DNA of 64,000 nt from Christensenellaceae bacterium. GTDB lineage: Bacteria; Bacillota; Clostridia; Christensenellales; Christensenellaceae. The stretch spans positions 2,604,001-2,668,000 of the forward strand of contig AP025580.1 in NCBI GenBank assembly GCA_022846035.1, written 5' to 3'. The notes under the pieces are model-generated. The model saw only the letters and a list, made by a program, of their open reading frames with translations, did no database searches and was not told where the DNA came from. The translations under genes and the position numbers were made by a program. Each line of letters begins with the position of its first letter. The first letter of the stretch is position 1. Positions 41,960-50,102 of the stretch are shown piece after piece.

Positions 41960-42583
41960 ATGGATATCCAATCGATTTCTTCGCCGTCTTTTGAAAAGTA
42001 CGGACGGGTCTTAAGCACCGGCGCTTATCCGCAGCTCATGCGCGCCATGGAAGACACACCTCTTCCGGACGGCGTCGTCTATGAACCGAGCGTTTTCGGG
42101 CCGGAGACGCCTACGGAAGCACAGCAACTTCAGAATTCCGTTTTTGGCGGTATGCCGATACAGATCGGTTACTGCAACGGCAAAAACGATACGCTGAACG
42201 CCGTGGAATACCACCGGAGCAGCGAAATCAATATCGCGTGCAGCGACCTTGTTCTCCTGCTGGGTATGGAGCAGGACATCAATCGGCCAGACAATACGTA
42301 TGATACCGCCCAAATGGAAGCGTTCCTCGTTCCGCAGGGCGTCGCGGTAGAGCTTTATGCCACCACACTGCATTATGCTCCCTGCGCGCAGAACGGGCAA
42401 AAATTTCGCTGTATCGTCGTGCTCCCCGCGGGCACTAACCTGCCGCTCGGAAGTCCGGCGGGTACGCAGGGAGAAGATCGACTCTTATTCGCGCAAAACA
42501 AATGGCTGATCGCCCATCCGCAAAGCGGTCTTGACAAAGACGGCGCTTTTTTGGGACTGGTCGGCCGCAACCTTACTATATAG
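41960..42583 (+). CDS. DUF4867 family protein
   Basis: A 207-residue soluble protein, cupin-like in its strand pattern, of the DUF4867 family as I remember it. The ATG at 41960 follows a CAGGAGTG box; the frame stays open further upstream but without signals. Motifs seen: YEPSVFGPETP, EYHRSSEINIAC and GMEQDINRPDNTYDT. Location before a fucose/arabinose isomerase-type gene, 17 bases apart, suggests a sugar-related role such as mutarotation or lactone handling, which is conjecture. Confidence 0.72.
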   Translation: MDIQSISSPSFEKYGRVLSTGAYPQLMRAMEDTPLPDGVVYEPSVFGPETPTEAQQLQNSVFGGMPIQIGYCNGKNDTLNAVEYHRSSEINIACSDLVLLLGMEQDINRPDNTYDTAQMEAFLVPQGVAVELYATTLHYAPCAQNGQKFRCIVVLPAGTNLPLGSPAGTQGEDRLLFAQNKWLIAHPQSGLDKDGAFLGLVGRNLTI

Positions 42584-42600
42584 AAACGGAGGATCCCAAA

Positions 42601-44082
42601 ATGAACAATATCCCAGAAGTAAAGCTTGGCCTGATTGCCGTAAGCCGCGACTGCTTTGTCATTTCTCTTTCCGAACGCCGCCGCGCCGCCGTATGGCAGG
42701 CGTGCGAGGAAAAAGGCATGTCTGTCTATGAGGCGAAAACGACCGTGGAAAACGAGACCGACATGGTAAAAGCTGTCGAGGAAGTAAAGGCTGCGGGCTG
42801 CAACGCTCTCGTCGTGTTTTTAGGAAATTTCGGGCCGGAGACGCCGGAAACGCTGATCGCACAACGTTTTGACGGTCCGGTCATGTATGCCGCAGCCGCC
42901 GAGGAATCGGGGAACGACCTGATAGGTGGGCGCGGAGACGCTTACTGCGGTATGCTCAACTGCTCTTACAACCTGGCGCTGCGTAAGATTCCGGCGGTCA
43001 TCCCCTCTTATCCTGTCGGTACAGCGCAGGAGGTCGCGCAAATGATCGCGGACTTTGTTCCCGTTGCGCGTACACTCATCGGACTGTCTCATCTGAAAAT
43101 CATCACCTTTGGGCCGCGTCCGCAGGACTTTTTTGCATGCAACGCGCCGATCAAGCCTTTATACGACGTCGGTGTGGAAATACAGGAAAATTCCGAGCTT
43201 GACCTGTTGGTCGCTTACCATGCGCACAAGGACGATCCGCATATCGCCGAGGTTGCCACAGATATGGCCGGTGAACTTGGTATGGGCAATACCTATCCCG
43301 ACCTGCTGCCCCGCATGGCGCAGTACGAGCTGACGCTCAAAGATTGGGCGGAGCAAAACAAGGGCGCGCGCGATTATATCGTGTTTGCCAATAAATGCTG
43401 GCCCGCATTCCCTGAGGAATTCGGTTTTGAACCGTGCTACGTCAATAGCCGCCTTGCTTCGCAGGGATACCCGGTGGCCTGTGAAGTAGATATTTACGGC
43501 GCGCTTTCCGAATATATTGGCGCGTGCGTAACACAAGACGCGGTAACGCTGCTCGACATCAACAACAGCGTGCCCGCCGACCTTTATGAAGCGGAAATCA
43601 AAGGCAAATATGATTATACATTGCATGACACGTTCATGGGCTTCCACTGCGGCAACACGCCGATGTGCAAGCTTTCGCAGGGCGCGGTCAAATATCAGCT
43701 TATCCAAAACCGCCTGTTAGAAGACGGCGGCGAGCCTGACTTTACGCGCGGCACGTTGGAAGGCGATATTACGCCTGGCAAGATCACGTTTTTCCGCCTG
43801 CAGAGTACGGCGGACGCCCAGCTTACTTCTTACATCGCGCAGGGCGAGGTCCTGCCTGTGGCGACGCGCAGCTTCGGCGGGATCGGTATTTTCGCCATCC
43901 CCCAGATGGGACGGTTTTACCGCCACGTACTGATTGAAAAGCATTATCCCCATCATGGTGCGGTTGCTTTTGCCCATTGCGGACGGGCTCTGCACACGAT
44001 TTTCAGATACCTTGGCGTCAAAGACATCGCTTTTAACCAGCCGCAGGGTATGCTCTATCCCACTGAAAATCCTTTCGATTGA
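42601..44082 (+). CDS. L-fucose/L-arabinose isomerase family protein
   Basis: A 493-residue enzyme of the FucI/AraA-like fold. Conserved acidic and histidine residues expected for Mn2+ are in EVDIYGALSEYIGACV (near residue 297) and FHCGNTPMCKLS (near residue 350). It should isomerise an aldose to a ketose; with the xylulokinase under the same regulator, the route would be aldose to ketose to ketose-5-phosphate, for example D-arabinose through ribulose. The specific sugar is not readable. GGAGG precedes the ATG. Confidence 0.85.
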   Translation: MNNIPEVKLGLIAVSRDCFVISLSERRRAAVWQACEEKGMSVYEAKTTVENETDMVKAVEEVKAAGCNALVVFLGNFGPETPETLIAQRFDGPVMYAAAAEESGNDLIGGRGDAYCGMLNCSYNLALRKIPAVIPSYPVGTAQEVAQMIADFVPVARTLIGLSHLKIITFGPRPQDFFACNAPIKPLYDVGVEIQENSELDLLVAYHAHKDDPHIAEVATDMAGELGMGNTYPDLLPRMAQYELTLKDWAEQNKGARDYIVFANKCWPAFPEEFGFEPCYVNSRLASQGYPVACEVDIYGALSEYIGACVTQDAVTLLDINNSVPADLYEAEIKGKYDYTLHDTFMGFHCGNTPMCKLSQGAVKYQLIQNRLLEDGGEPDFTRGTLEGDITPGKITFFRLQSTADAQLTSYIAQGEVLPVATRSFGGIGIFAIPQMGRFYRHVLIEKHYPHHGAVAFAHCGRALHTIFRYLGVKDIAFNQPQGMLYPTENPFD

Positions 44083-44126
44083 TTTTAAGTTCCTTCTTTG
44101 TTATATTATTAAAGATAGCCTAACGA

Positions 44127-44158
44127 AAAAAACACTCCGTGCGGAGTGTTTTTTTCTA
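44127..44158. terminator. Bidirectional terminator after the isomerase gene
   Basis: A near-perfect palindrome, AAAAAAACACTCCG and CGGAGTGTTTTTTT around TG, lies between two convergent genes and has T-runs on both strands. Confidence 0.92.
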
Positions 44159-44175
44159 TTACTTTGCGGTCGTTA

Positions 44176-45030
44176 TTACATATCTTTAGGACGGAACCCC
44201 TCAAAGATGACGGAATCCGTATATTGTTTTGCACTGTCGTACTGCTCCGGATTACGCACCGTCCATGCAAAGATGGGCGCGCCTTTCCGGCGCAGCCGCC
44301 GGATCAGCCGCGAATTGACCTTATGCAGCTCATAACTGATAAAGTTGGGCTTACAGATAAAATTCACGCCCAGTTTTTGTATGATAAGCAACAGATTCGC
44401 AAGCAGGAACCGTTTGATTTTGCCGGCGGCAAATTCGTTGCATTTCCAGAAATTGCACGCGAGCTGTCCCCTGTAAATGTGCGGCGCGTTCCGTTTGAAC
44501 CAACGCACGGAGAAAGGCGAAAACGACTGGATCGCATATTTCCCCTCATAATCGAGAAGCGCCTGGTAAAGCTTCCGCTCGAGCTGCCCCGCCATCCCTC
44601 GGTTCTTAAGTTCGATCAAAAGCGGCACCTTGCCGCCGACTACCTGAAGCGCCTCTTCCAGCGTGGGGATCTTGTACTCCGTTCCCTTGAGCCGCAATGT
44701 CCGCAGCTCGCGGTATGTACGGTCGCGAAGCCGCCCTGAAATGCCGGTCATACGTTCTAAGTCCCTGTCATGGAAGACCATGATTTTTCCGTCTTTTGAA
44801 AGCTGTACATCAAGCTCGATCGCGAATTGCGCATCCACCGCATTGCGAAACGCCTGCAGAGAATTTTCCGGAACCGCTTCATCGTGCAGGCCCCTGTGTG
44901 CATATTGGAACTCCGTCAGCCATGTCTTTTCCTGCGGCGGCGATACGACCGTCATAATCCGGTTGAGGATCAATACGGCAACAGCCCCCAGGCCAATGAC
45001 GATAAAACAAGCTGCTATGTCTGAAATCAT
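44176..45030 (-). CDS. Membrane-anchored glycerophosphodiester phosphodiesterase
   Basis: A 284-residue GDPD-family enzyme. One N-terminal membrane helix (residues about 5-25) is followed by the TIM-barrel domain with AHRGLHDEAVPENSL (near residue 45; catalytic His and Glu), ELDVQLSKDGKIMVFHD (metal Asp and second His) and a late FAWTVRNPEQY. It hydrolyses glycerophosphodiesters from phospholipid turnover or teichoic acids. Orientation of the helix leaves the catalytic domain probably cytoplasmic or surface-exposed; not resolved. Confidence 0.92.
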   Translation of the reverse strand: MISDIAACFIVIGLGAVAVLILNRIMTVVSPPQEKTWLTEFQYAHRGLHDEAVPENSLQAFRNAVDAQFAIELDVQLSKDGKIMVFHDRDLERMTGISGRLRDRTYRELRTLRLKGTEYKIPTLEEALQVVGGKVPLLIELKNRGMAGQLERKLYQALLDYEGKYAIQSFSPFSVRWFKRNAPHIYRGQLACNFWKCNEFAAGKIKRFLLANLLLIIQKLGVNFICKPNFISYELHKVNSRLIRRLRRKGAPIFAWTVRNPEQYDSAKQYTDSVIFEGFRPKDM

Positions 45031-45286
45031 TCGTGTTCTCTCTTTCTTTCGTTACCATGCCTATTATAATCGAAAAGGCATAAATAGGAAATAGAAACTT
45101 TAGTAAAAATTTCTTAAGAATAAATGAATTCTATTCCTTTTCAATTATTGATTCCGGTTATAACATCCGTGTACGCGCTTACTCTTATTTTCTTCCATAT
45201 ACTCGTGCTTTTAATTTAGGTGTTTATCATTGTAAAAAGGTTTTATCAATATACTATCCTAATTATAATGAAAGAAGGTACCTACC

Positions 45287-45727
45287 ATGTTAACAACTTT
45301 CAAGGCTACCGCAAAAAAGCTCCCAGGCGGGCTGCAGGTGGAAACAGATTCCCGTGGATTTAAAATCTTGCTGGACGAGCCGAAAGAACTCGGCGGTACG
45401 GATAAGGGCCTTAACCCTGTGGAAGCGGTTTTGTGCGCTCTCGGCGCATGCCAGACTATTTGCGCGGCGGCTTTCGCGCAAAAGTGCGGCGTGGATCTCG
45501 AGGATTTCCATGTGGAAATGGAAGGCGACCTCGATCCTGACGGATTTTTAGATCTTGCAGACGTGAGGAACGGTTTCCAGGAAATCCGCTTCACCATGCA
45601 TTTCAAGACCAAATCCGGACAGGCGGCGGCAGAAAAGCTTGCCGATTATATCGAAAGCCACTGTCCGGTCGGCGATTGTCTCGAGAACGGCGTAAAACTT
45701 GTACGGGCAGGCGTAGTTGTCGAGTAA
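45287..45727 (+). CDS. OsmC family protein
   Basis: A 146-residue OsmC/Ohr-fold protein. The conserved active region reads LCALGACQTICAAAFAQKCG (residues about 46-65), with one cysteine in the usual first position and a second cysteine CPVGDCLENG near residue 126. Relatives reduce organic hydroperoxides through these thiols. GAAAGAAGG precedes the ATG. It is a single gene. Confidence 0.88.
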   Translation: MLTTFKATAKKLPGGLQVETDSRGFKILLDEPKELGGTDKGLNPVEAVLCALGACQTICAAAFAQKCGVDLEDFHVEMEGDLDPDGFLDLADVRNGFQEIRFTMHFKTKSGQAAAEKLADYIESHCPVGDCLENGVKLVRAGVVVE

Positions 45728-45823
45728 CAGAATTTCTCATTTTATGCGCAGGAGTAAAGGCGGGCCGTTGGTTCGCCTTTATTTGTGTTATAGATGTATG
45801 GGAATGAACGCCCTTTGCGCCGC

Positions 45824-45852
45824 TTGACAGGCATTTCTACGGCGTGTATGAT
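45824..45852 (+). promoter_or_regulatory. Promoter of the leader-peptide/MATE transcript
   Basis: A consensus TTGACA at 45824-45829, 17-base spacer and TATGAT at 45847-45852. Transcription would begin near 45859, just before the leader ribosome binding site. Confidence 0.88.
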
Positions 45853-45876
45853 AAAGAAGCGAAAGGAAACAGCTAC

Positions 45877-45981
45877 ATGAAATTTTGTATCCCAGGAAGC
45901 TCTGTGCATATGGACAGGATGAGACATTGCATGGAGCCTAATCCGGCCTCAAGGGGCCGTTTCATCGGTAAATGGTATTGA
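45877..45981 (+). CDS. 34-residue leader peptide upstream of the MATE gene
   Basis: An ATG behind AAAGGA opens a 34-codon frame, MKFCIPGSSVHMDRMRHC then MEPNPASRGRFIGKWY. It is rich in Met, His, Arg and Cys. The pattern RMRHC-EPNPASRG-FIGK reminds me of leader peptides before ribosomal-protection tetracycline-resistance genes such as tet(M); that is recollection, not a search result. It sits between a consensus promoter and a terminator, which is the layout of a translation-dependent attenuator. Confidence 0.72.
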   Translation: MKFCIPGSSVHMDRMRHCMEPNPASRGRFIGKWY

Positions 45982-46038
45982 TAGGCGCATAAACGCGCGT
46001 TCGTTGTAATACCGTTTTCCGGATGATTCCGATGATAT

Positions 46039-46067
46039 GGCCGCGGGCAATGTCCCGCGGTTTTTTT
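46039..46067 (+). terminator. Attenuator-type terminator before the MATE gene
   Basis: CCGCGGG (46041-46047) pairs with CCCGCGG (46054-46060) and is followed by seven T, 43 bases before the MATE start codon. It should stop most transcripts unless the leader prevents folding. An upstream stem (GGCC at 45945 with GGCC at 45955, in the end of the leader) could compete for the same GC-rich bases. Confidence 0.85.
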
Positions 46068-46109
46068 GTGCCGCGGAATGGTTTTGTGACTCAAAAAAGG
46101 AATATTATC

Positions 46110-47462
46110 ATGAATCAAACAATACAGAATTTCTCGTCAGGATGCATGCCACGGCAAATGCTTCGCTTTGCATGGCCCTTGTTTTTGGCCAACCTCTTGC
46201 AGTCCCTGTACAGCATTGTGGATATGGTCGTAGTCGGACAGTTCGTGGGCAGCGAGGGACTCGCGGCCTTAAGCAACGCCTCGATGATCGTTTTTGTGAT
46301 TACTTCACTATGTATGGGCATCACAACGGGCGGCGCGGTGCTTGTCGCTCAATATAAAGGCGCGCGCGACCATCGCCGTCGCGTCCATACCATAGGAACG
46401 CTGTTCACGCTCTCCGCGCTCCTCGCCCTGCTGATTACTATCGTAAGCCTTTTTACCTACCATCCCCTGCTTGAGCTGATGCAGCTTCCACGCGAAGCCA
46501 TGCGGCATGCGGACGACTATATGGACATCGTCTGCATGGGAACAGTATTCGTGTTCGGTTACAATGCAGTATGCGCCGTGCTGCGCGGTATGGGCGATTC
46601 TACGCATCCGTTGTATTTTGTACTGGCAGCGACGGTAATCAACGTCGCCTTAGACCTGTTGCTGGTCGGTTATTTGCATATGGGAACCGCAGGCGCAGCC
46701 ATAGCCACGGTTACTTCCCAGGGTGTTTCCTTTCTTGTGGCGGCCGCCTATTTAAAACGTTCGGAACTCGCCGCCGGAGCGTATGCGGCAGGCTTGCTTG
46801 TTCCTCAGGCGGCAAGGCTGATTTTGAAAATAGGACTGCCGTCTGCCGCTCAGATGGCGATACTCAATCTTTCCTACCTGGCCGCAACCGGAATGCTCAA
46901 CGTATTTGGCGTGTCGGTCGCCGCCGCGTCCGGAATCGGATTAAAACTCAATACCTTTGCCGCAATGCCCATTTGGGCGGTCGGTCAGGCTGTCACCACC
47001 ATTGCCGGACAATTGATGGGCGCGGGAAATCCCGCGCGCGCGCAGACCGCAGGAAAAACGGGGGTCAGGCTGTCTATTGCCGCCGCAGTGATTACCACGG
47101 CGCTCTTCCAATTGTTCGCCAGGCAGCTTGTTATGCTGTTCAATACGAATGCGGACGTAATCCGCGAGGGAATTTTATACCTGCGTATATGCTGCTCTTG
47201 CAACTGCCTGATCTACGCCGTTATGTACACGTACAATTCTTTTGCTACAGGCGTTGGCGACGCAATGTTCTCGTTTTTAAACTCCATGCTCGATTGCGTT
47301 GTCATTCGTATCTTCGGCAGTCTTTTACTGGGGTTTACACTGAGCTACGGGTTCATTGGTATTTATATCGCGGAAGCTTTCGCCCCTCTGCCGCCCGCAA
47401 TCGCCGGCGCTATTTACTTCACCCGCGAAAAATGGCGGAACAAAAACCTGATCCGTACATAA
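46110..47462 (+). CDS. MATE family exporter under leader/attenuator control
   Basis: A 450-residue membrane protein with 12 hydrophobic segments. RFAWPLFLANLLQSLYSIVDM and VVGQFVGSEGLAALSNASM are typical MATE sequences, and the two halves repeat. The ATG at 46110 follows AAAAGG. The gene has its own promoter, leader peptide and terminator, suggesting induction by a compound that affects translation. It is only distantly like the MATE gene at 1.9 kb. Confidence 0.9.
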   Translation: MNQTIQNFSSGCMPRQMLRFAWPLFLANLLQSLYSIVDMVVVGQFVGSEGLAALSNASMIVFVITSLCMGITTGGAVLVAQYKGARDHRRRVHTIGTLFTLSALLALLITIVSLFTYHPLLELMQLPREAMRHADDYMDIVCMGTVFVFGYNAVCAVLRGMGDSTHPLYFVLAATVINVALDLLLVGYLHMGTAGAAIATVTSQGVSFLVAAAYLKRSELAAGAYAAGLLVPQAARLILKIGLPSAAQMAILNLSYLAATGMLNVFGVSVAAASGIGLKLNTFAAMPIWAVGQAVTTIAGQLMGAGNPARAQTAGKTGVRLSIAAAVITTALFQLFARQLVMLFNTNADVIREGILYLRICCSCNCLIYAVMYTYNSFATGVGDAMFSFLNSMLDCVVIRIFGSLLLGFTLSYGFIGIYIAEAFAPLPPAIAGAIYFTREKWRNKNLIRT

Positions 47463-47494
47463 CAAAACGGCATAGCCTGCTATGCCGTTTTGTT
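47460..47494. terminator. Bidirectional terminator after the MATE gene
   Basis: AACAAAACGGCATAG pairs with CTATGCCGTTTTGTT around CCTG, between convergent genes. T-rich flanks exist on both strands. Confidence 0.9.
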
Positions 47495-47520
47495 TGCTTT
47501 CTTTCACTGCAATAGGCTGC

Positions 47521-47871
47521 TCATGGTTTCACGTACGAATATCCATCTTCCTGTTTATCCACGATCTCTGCGATACCGGCTTCCGCGATCTCAACAAAAG
47601 GAATCAGACTGCTTTCCAGAATGGAATTTGCCTTAAGGGCATTTCTGCACGCCACGAACTTCACAGCTTGTATGGCGAGGTCTTCCATATCCCCGAAAAG
47701 GCCTTTTTCCTTTGCTTTGGCCATTTCCAGTTCCCTGACGGCTTCGCTGTTGGCCAAAATTTCCACAATATATTCTTTTCCATACTCTTCTCCATATTTC
47801 AGCAGGTTTTTGGCGTTCCCCAGCGCAAGTTTCCATTTTGTGGATTCATCCACATGTAATAATACTTTCAT
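47521..47871 (-). CDS. DsrE family protein
   Basis: A 116-residue protein that opens with KVLLHVDESTKWKLALGNAKN and contains FVACRNALKANSI with the single cysteine that acts as sulfur carrier in many DsrE/DsrF/YchN-like proteins. It may be a sulfur relay or an oxidative-stress protein. Its start overlaps the end of the DUF488 gene by four bases. Confidence 0.82.
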   Translation of the reverse strand: MKVLLHVDESTKWKLALGNAKNLLKYGEEYGKEYIVEILANSEAVRELEMAKAKEKGLFGDMEDLAIQAVKFVACRNALKANSILESSLIPFVEIAEAGIAEIVDKQEDGYSYVKP

Positions 47872-48251
47872 TGTTGCTCCTTTCCGGCCTTTGCCGTAAG
47901 TTTTTGTTCCACATACTCCTTTAGTACACTAACGTCGCTATACCGCGCGTCCTTTGACGCATATACCAAGGTTACGTTTCCTTCGCGGAGCCGGCTGGCA
48001 AGGGTCGCCACAAACCCATCCGTCGACGAATTTTCTTTAAGCTCACTGATATATTTTTCCCTGAACTCCGGAAACTTTTCCGCGTCGTGGTTGAATTCCT
48101 TTCGCGTCTCCGTACTGGGCGCGATATTCTTTGCCCACAGGTCGATGGCCGCCTTTTCCTTGGAAATCCCCCTTGGCCACAGCCTATCGATCAGGATACG
48201 GTATCCGTCGCCTTTCTCTGCCGGCTCATATGCCCGTTTGATTTTCAGCAT
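47868..48251 (-). CDS. DUF488 family protein
   Basis: A 127-residue protein with the hallmark RILIDRLWPRGISKEKA (near residue 18) and VTLVYASKDARYSDVSVLKE near the C-terminus, both typical of DUF488 (YeaO-like) proteins. The biochemical role is not established. It is co-transcribed with the DsrE gene. Confidence 0.85.
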   Translation of the reverse strand: MLKIKRAYEPAEKGDGYRILIDRLWPRGISKEKAAIDLWAKNIAPSTETRKEFNHDAEKFPEFREKYISELKENSSTDGFVATLASRLREGNVTLVYASKDARYSDVSVLKEYVEQKLTAKAGKEQQ

Positions 48252-48414
48252 CGTCTTATCATCCTACCTTTATCATGCGTCCTTATGCTTAATTATAAGC
48301 ATAATATAGCACCTCAAACAAAAGATTAGCGAAACAAAATCTTAAAAGTCTGCTAAGATTTTTGTTTGGGCCTCCCTGCCGGCGTTTATTACCATAATAC
48401 TCACATCTAGACTG

Positions 48415-48522
48415 TATAATCTGTTTTTTGGCAGAGTCGAGATCCTATATACACGTGTTTATGTGAAGGCTCTTCCAGTTGGATATGAGTAAAGCGGCAG
48501 GCCTTAGGGCCCGCCGCTTTTT
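48415..48522 (+). ncRNA. Candidate small RNA 1
   Basis: TATAAT at 48415-48420 could start a transcript near 48427. It would end at a strong terminator: AAAGCGGCAGGCC pairs with GGCCCGCCGCTTT (48491-48522, one bulge), followed by T-run. The -35 region is weak. About 95 bases, no obvious start codon with ribosome binding site. I do not recognise a known RNA family. Confidence 0.4.
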
Positions 48523-48523
48523 G

Positions 48524-48643
48524 TTGACATTATTTCTGCCTGACGTTAGTATAAGAAAGGATAAAAACATAGTTCCGGTTGGTAATCCGGACGCGGGCTT
48601 TCCGCCTGCGCAAGGCGCAAAAGGCTGAGCAGGCATTTTTATT
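48524..48643 (+). ncRNA. Candidate small RNA 2
   Basis: A consensus-like promoter TTGACA (48524-48529), 17-base spacer, TAGTAT (48547-48552) stands directly after the previous terminator. The predicted RNA holds CCGG-TTGGTAAT-CCGG and ends with GCCTGC (48604-48609)/GCAGGC (48629-48634) then ATTTTTATT. The gene beyond it points the other way, so it would be an independent RNA of about 85 bases. Family unknown. Confidence 0.45.
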
Positions 48644-48682
48644 GTGCCAGCAGAAGAAAAAGGAAAAGCACAAAGGCAGATG

Positions 48683-48715
48683 AAAAAAGGACGGATCATT
48701 CTCCGTCCTTTTGTT
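48683..48715. terminator. Terminator at the mscS 3' end
   Basis: AAAGGACGGA and TCCGTCCTTT form a stem with the mscS stop codon in its loop. Leftward it is followed by six T, rightward by TTTTGTTTTT, so it may act both ways. Confidence 0.85.
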
Positions 48716-49592
48716 TTTCTTCTTTTAGAAAAACCGTCTGCGTCTGATAGGGAATCGTGATCCCGTTGGCGTCGAACTGCTTTTTGATGGTATACCGCAA
48801 ATCAGATAATACCTGACTGCCTGTGACAAGGTCTTTCGTCCAGATGAATGCGCGCAGCATGATGGCCGACGGTGCAAAATCAACGATACGAACCAGCACC
48901 TCGGGCGCACCGTTTTTCTTATCCGCCTGGGAACGCATATCGATATGGTCCTTATGGGCCAGGACTGCCTCTGTGATAATTTTTTTGGCAAGATCGATAT
49001 TGCTGTCATACGATATACCGATATTAAGCTGGTTATTGACCGACTGGTCGGGCAGTCCATGCGAGGTAAGCACCATTTCCTTATCCAGCACGCCGTTGGG
49101 GATAACCACATGCTTGTTATCGAGCGTACGGATGATGGTATGCCGAAGACCAATATCCTGCACCACGCCCGCCACGTTCTGGCCTATGATCTCCACATAA
49201 TCTCCCAGCTCGAAAGGCTTGCTCACGCCGATGGAAATGCCGCTGAACAGATTCCCCAGCGTCGTCTGTGCCGCGAGCCCGATCACTACGCCCGCGATGC
49301 CCGAGCTTGCGAGGATCACCGACGCAAATTGTTTTAAAGGCTCTATTGTCATCAGCACCGAAAAGATGGCGATCACAATGATGATCACATAAATCAGCCG
49401 GTAAAAAATACGCATATTGCCGGTCAGCCGCTTTTTCAGCACCTTGGACAGTATCTTTAAAATCACGAAAGTGACCAGCGCGACGACCGCCGCAAAAATC
49501 AGCGTATTCCAGAAGCCCAGCGTGAACATTTTTTCGAAGCTATCGACAAATTCCTTGGTTTTATCCACAATCTGTGTGGTGTCATCGTTCAT
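48696..49592 (-). CDS. MscS-type mechanosensitive channel
   Basis: A 298-residue small-conductance mechanosensitive channel. It has three hydrophobic segments (residues about 28-45, 62-85 and 90-115), the last being the pore helix with SSGIAGVVIGLAAQTTLGN, followed by the beta domain (GDYVEIIGQNVAGVVQDIGLRHT) and a mixed C-terminal domain. It opens under membrane tension to relieve turgor. The window thus has both MscL and MscS. Confidence 0.93.
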   Translation of the reverse strand: MNDDTTQIVDKTKEFVDSFEKMFTLGFWNTLIFAAVVALVTFVILKILSKVLKKRLTGNMRIFYRLIYVIIIVIAIFSVLMTIEPLKQFASVILASSGIAGVVIGLAAQTTLGNLFSGISIGVSKPFELGDYVEIIGQNVAGVVQDIGLRHTIIRTLDNKHVVIPNGVLDKEMVLTSHGLPDQSVNNQLNIGISYDSNIDLAKKIITEAVLAHKDHIDMRSQADKKNGAPEVLVRIVDFAPSAIMLRAFIWTKDLVTGSQVLSDLRYTIKKQFDANGITIPYQTQTVFLKEEKQKDGE

Positions 49593-49724
49593 TTCACTAC
49601 CTCGTACGTTTTTTACTAAATCTATGATACCCGTTTGTGTTATTTATAAAACGCAGCGTATTTTTCTTTCTTTTTTTATGGTTATATATTATAGTATACA
49701 AAAACGTTCCGGAGGGCAACCAAT

Positions 49725-50102
49725 TTGATCTCTTACGAAGAAATGGGAAAAATGCTGGACGAGCTTGCGGAAGAGCTTCCGCATGAGTTTTTTACGGAGC
49801 TGAACGGTGGCATCCTGTTATTACCGCAGGCGGAAATGCATCCCAAAAGCAAAAACAACGACCTTTACGTCATGGGCCGTTACTATAACAGCAAGGACAT
49901 GGGCCGCCGTATCGAAATCTATTACGGTTCCTTTTCCACGCTCTACGGCAATGTTTCAAGCGACAGGCTGCGGCGCGAGCTGCGCAAAACGCTGCGGCAC
50001 GAATTTCGCCATCATTTGGAGGGACTTTCGGGCGAGCGCGACCTTGAGAACGAGGACGAGGTATACATTTCCGAATACCTGCGCTCCCACAAAGACGTAT
50101 GA
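49725..50102 (+). CDS. Zincin-like metallopeptidase family protein
   Basis: A 125-residue protein with LRHEFRHHLEG (near residue 88), an HExxH zinc motif, and a downstream acidic stretch DLENEDE that could give the third ligand. This resembles the small 'metallopeptidase family' of Firmicutes (DUF1025/zincin-like). It starts with TTG at 49725 behind GGAGGG, and its stop overlaps the following ATG (ATGA). Confidence 0.78.
   Translation: MISYEEMGKMLDELAEELPHEFFTELNGGILLLPQAEMHPKSKNNDLYVMGRYYNSKDMGRRIEIYYGSFSTLYGNVSSDRLRRELRKTLRHEFRHHLEGLSGERDLENEDEVYISEYLRSHKDV

Larger units (their letters stand above)
48252..48695. other. 444-bp intergenic region with possible RNA units
   Basis: It carries no convincing protein gene. 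Two promoter-terminator units read rightward, away from any coding sequence on that strand (listed separately). The left part, 48252-48400, is AT-rich and probably holds the DUF488 promoter. Confidence 0.6.

Noticed and set aside
45728-45823. A possible riboswitch upstream of the MATE leader promoter
   Set aside because: This stretch is before the promoter; the regulatory RNA starts after 45859 and is explained by the leader and terminator.
46571-47515. A 314-codon open frame inside the second MATE gene
   Set aside because: It overlaps the MATE frame almost entirely, lacks start signals, and its protein is very Arg/Gly/Cys-rich.
48445-48699. An 84-codon minus-strand frame in the intergenic region
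   Set aside because: It crosses two terminators and has no ribosome binding site; the region fits RNA units better.
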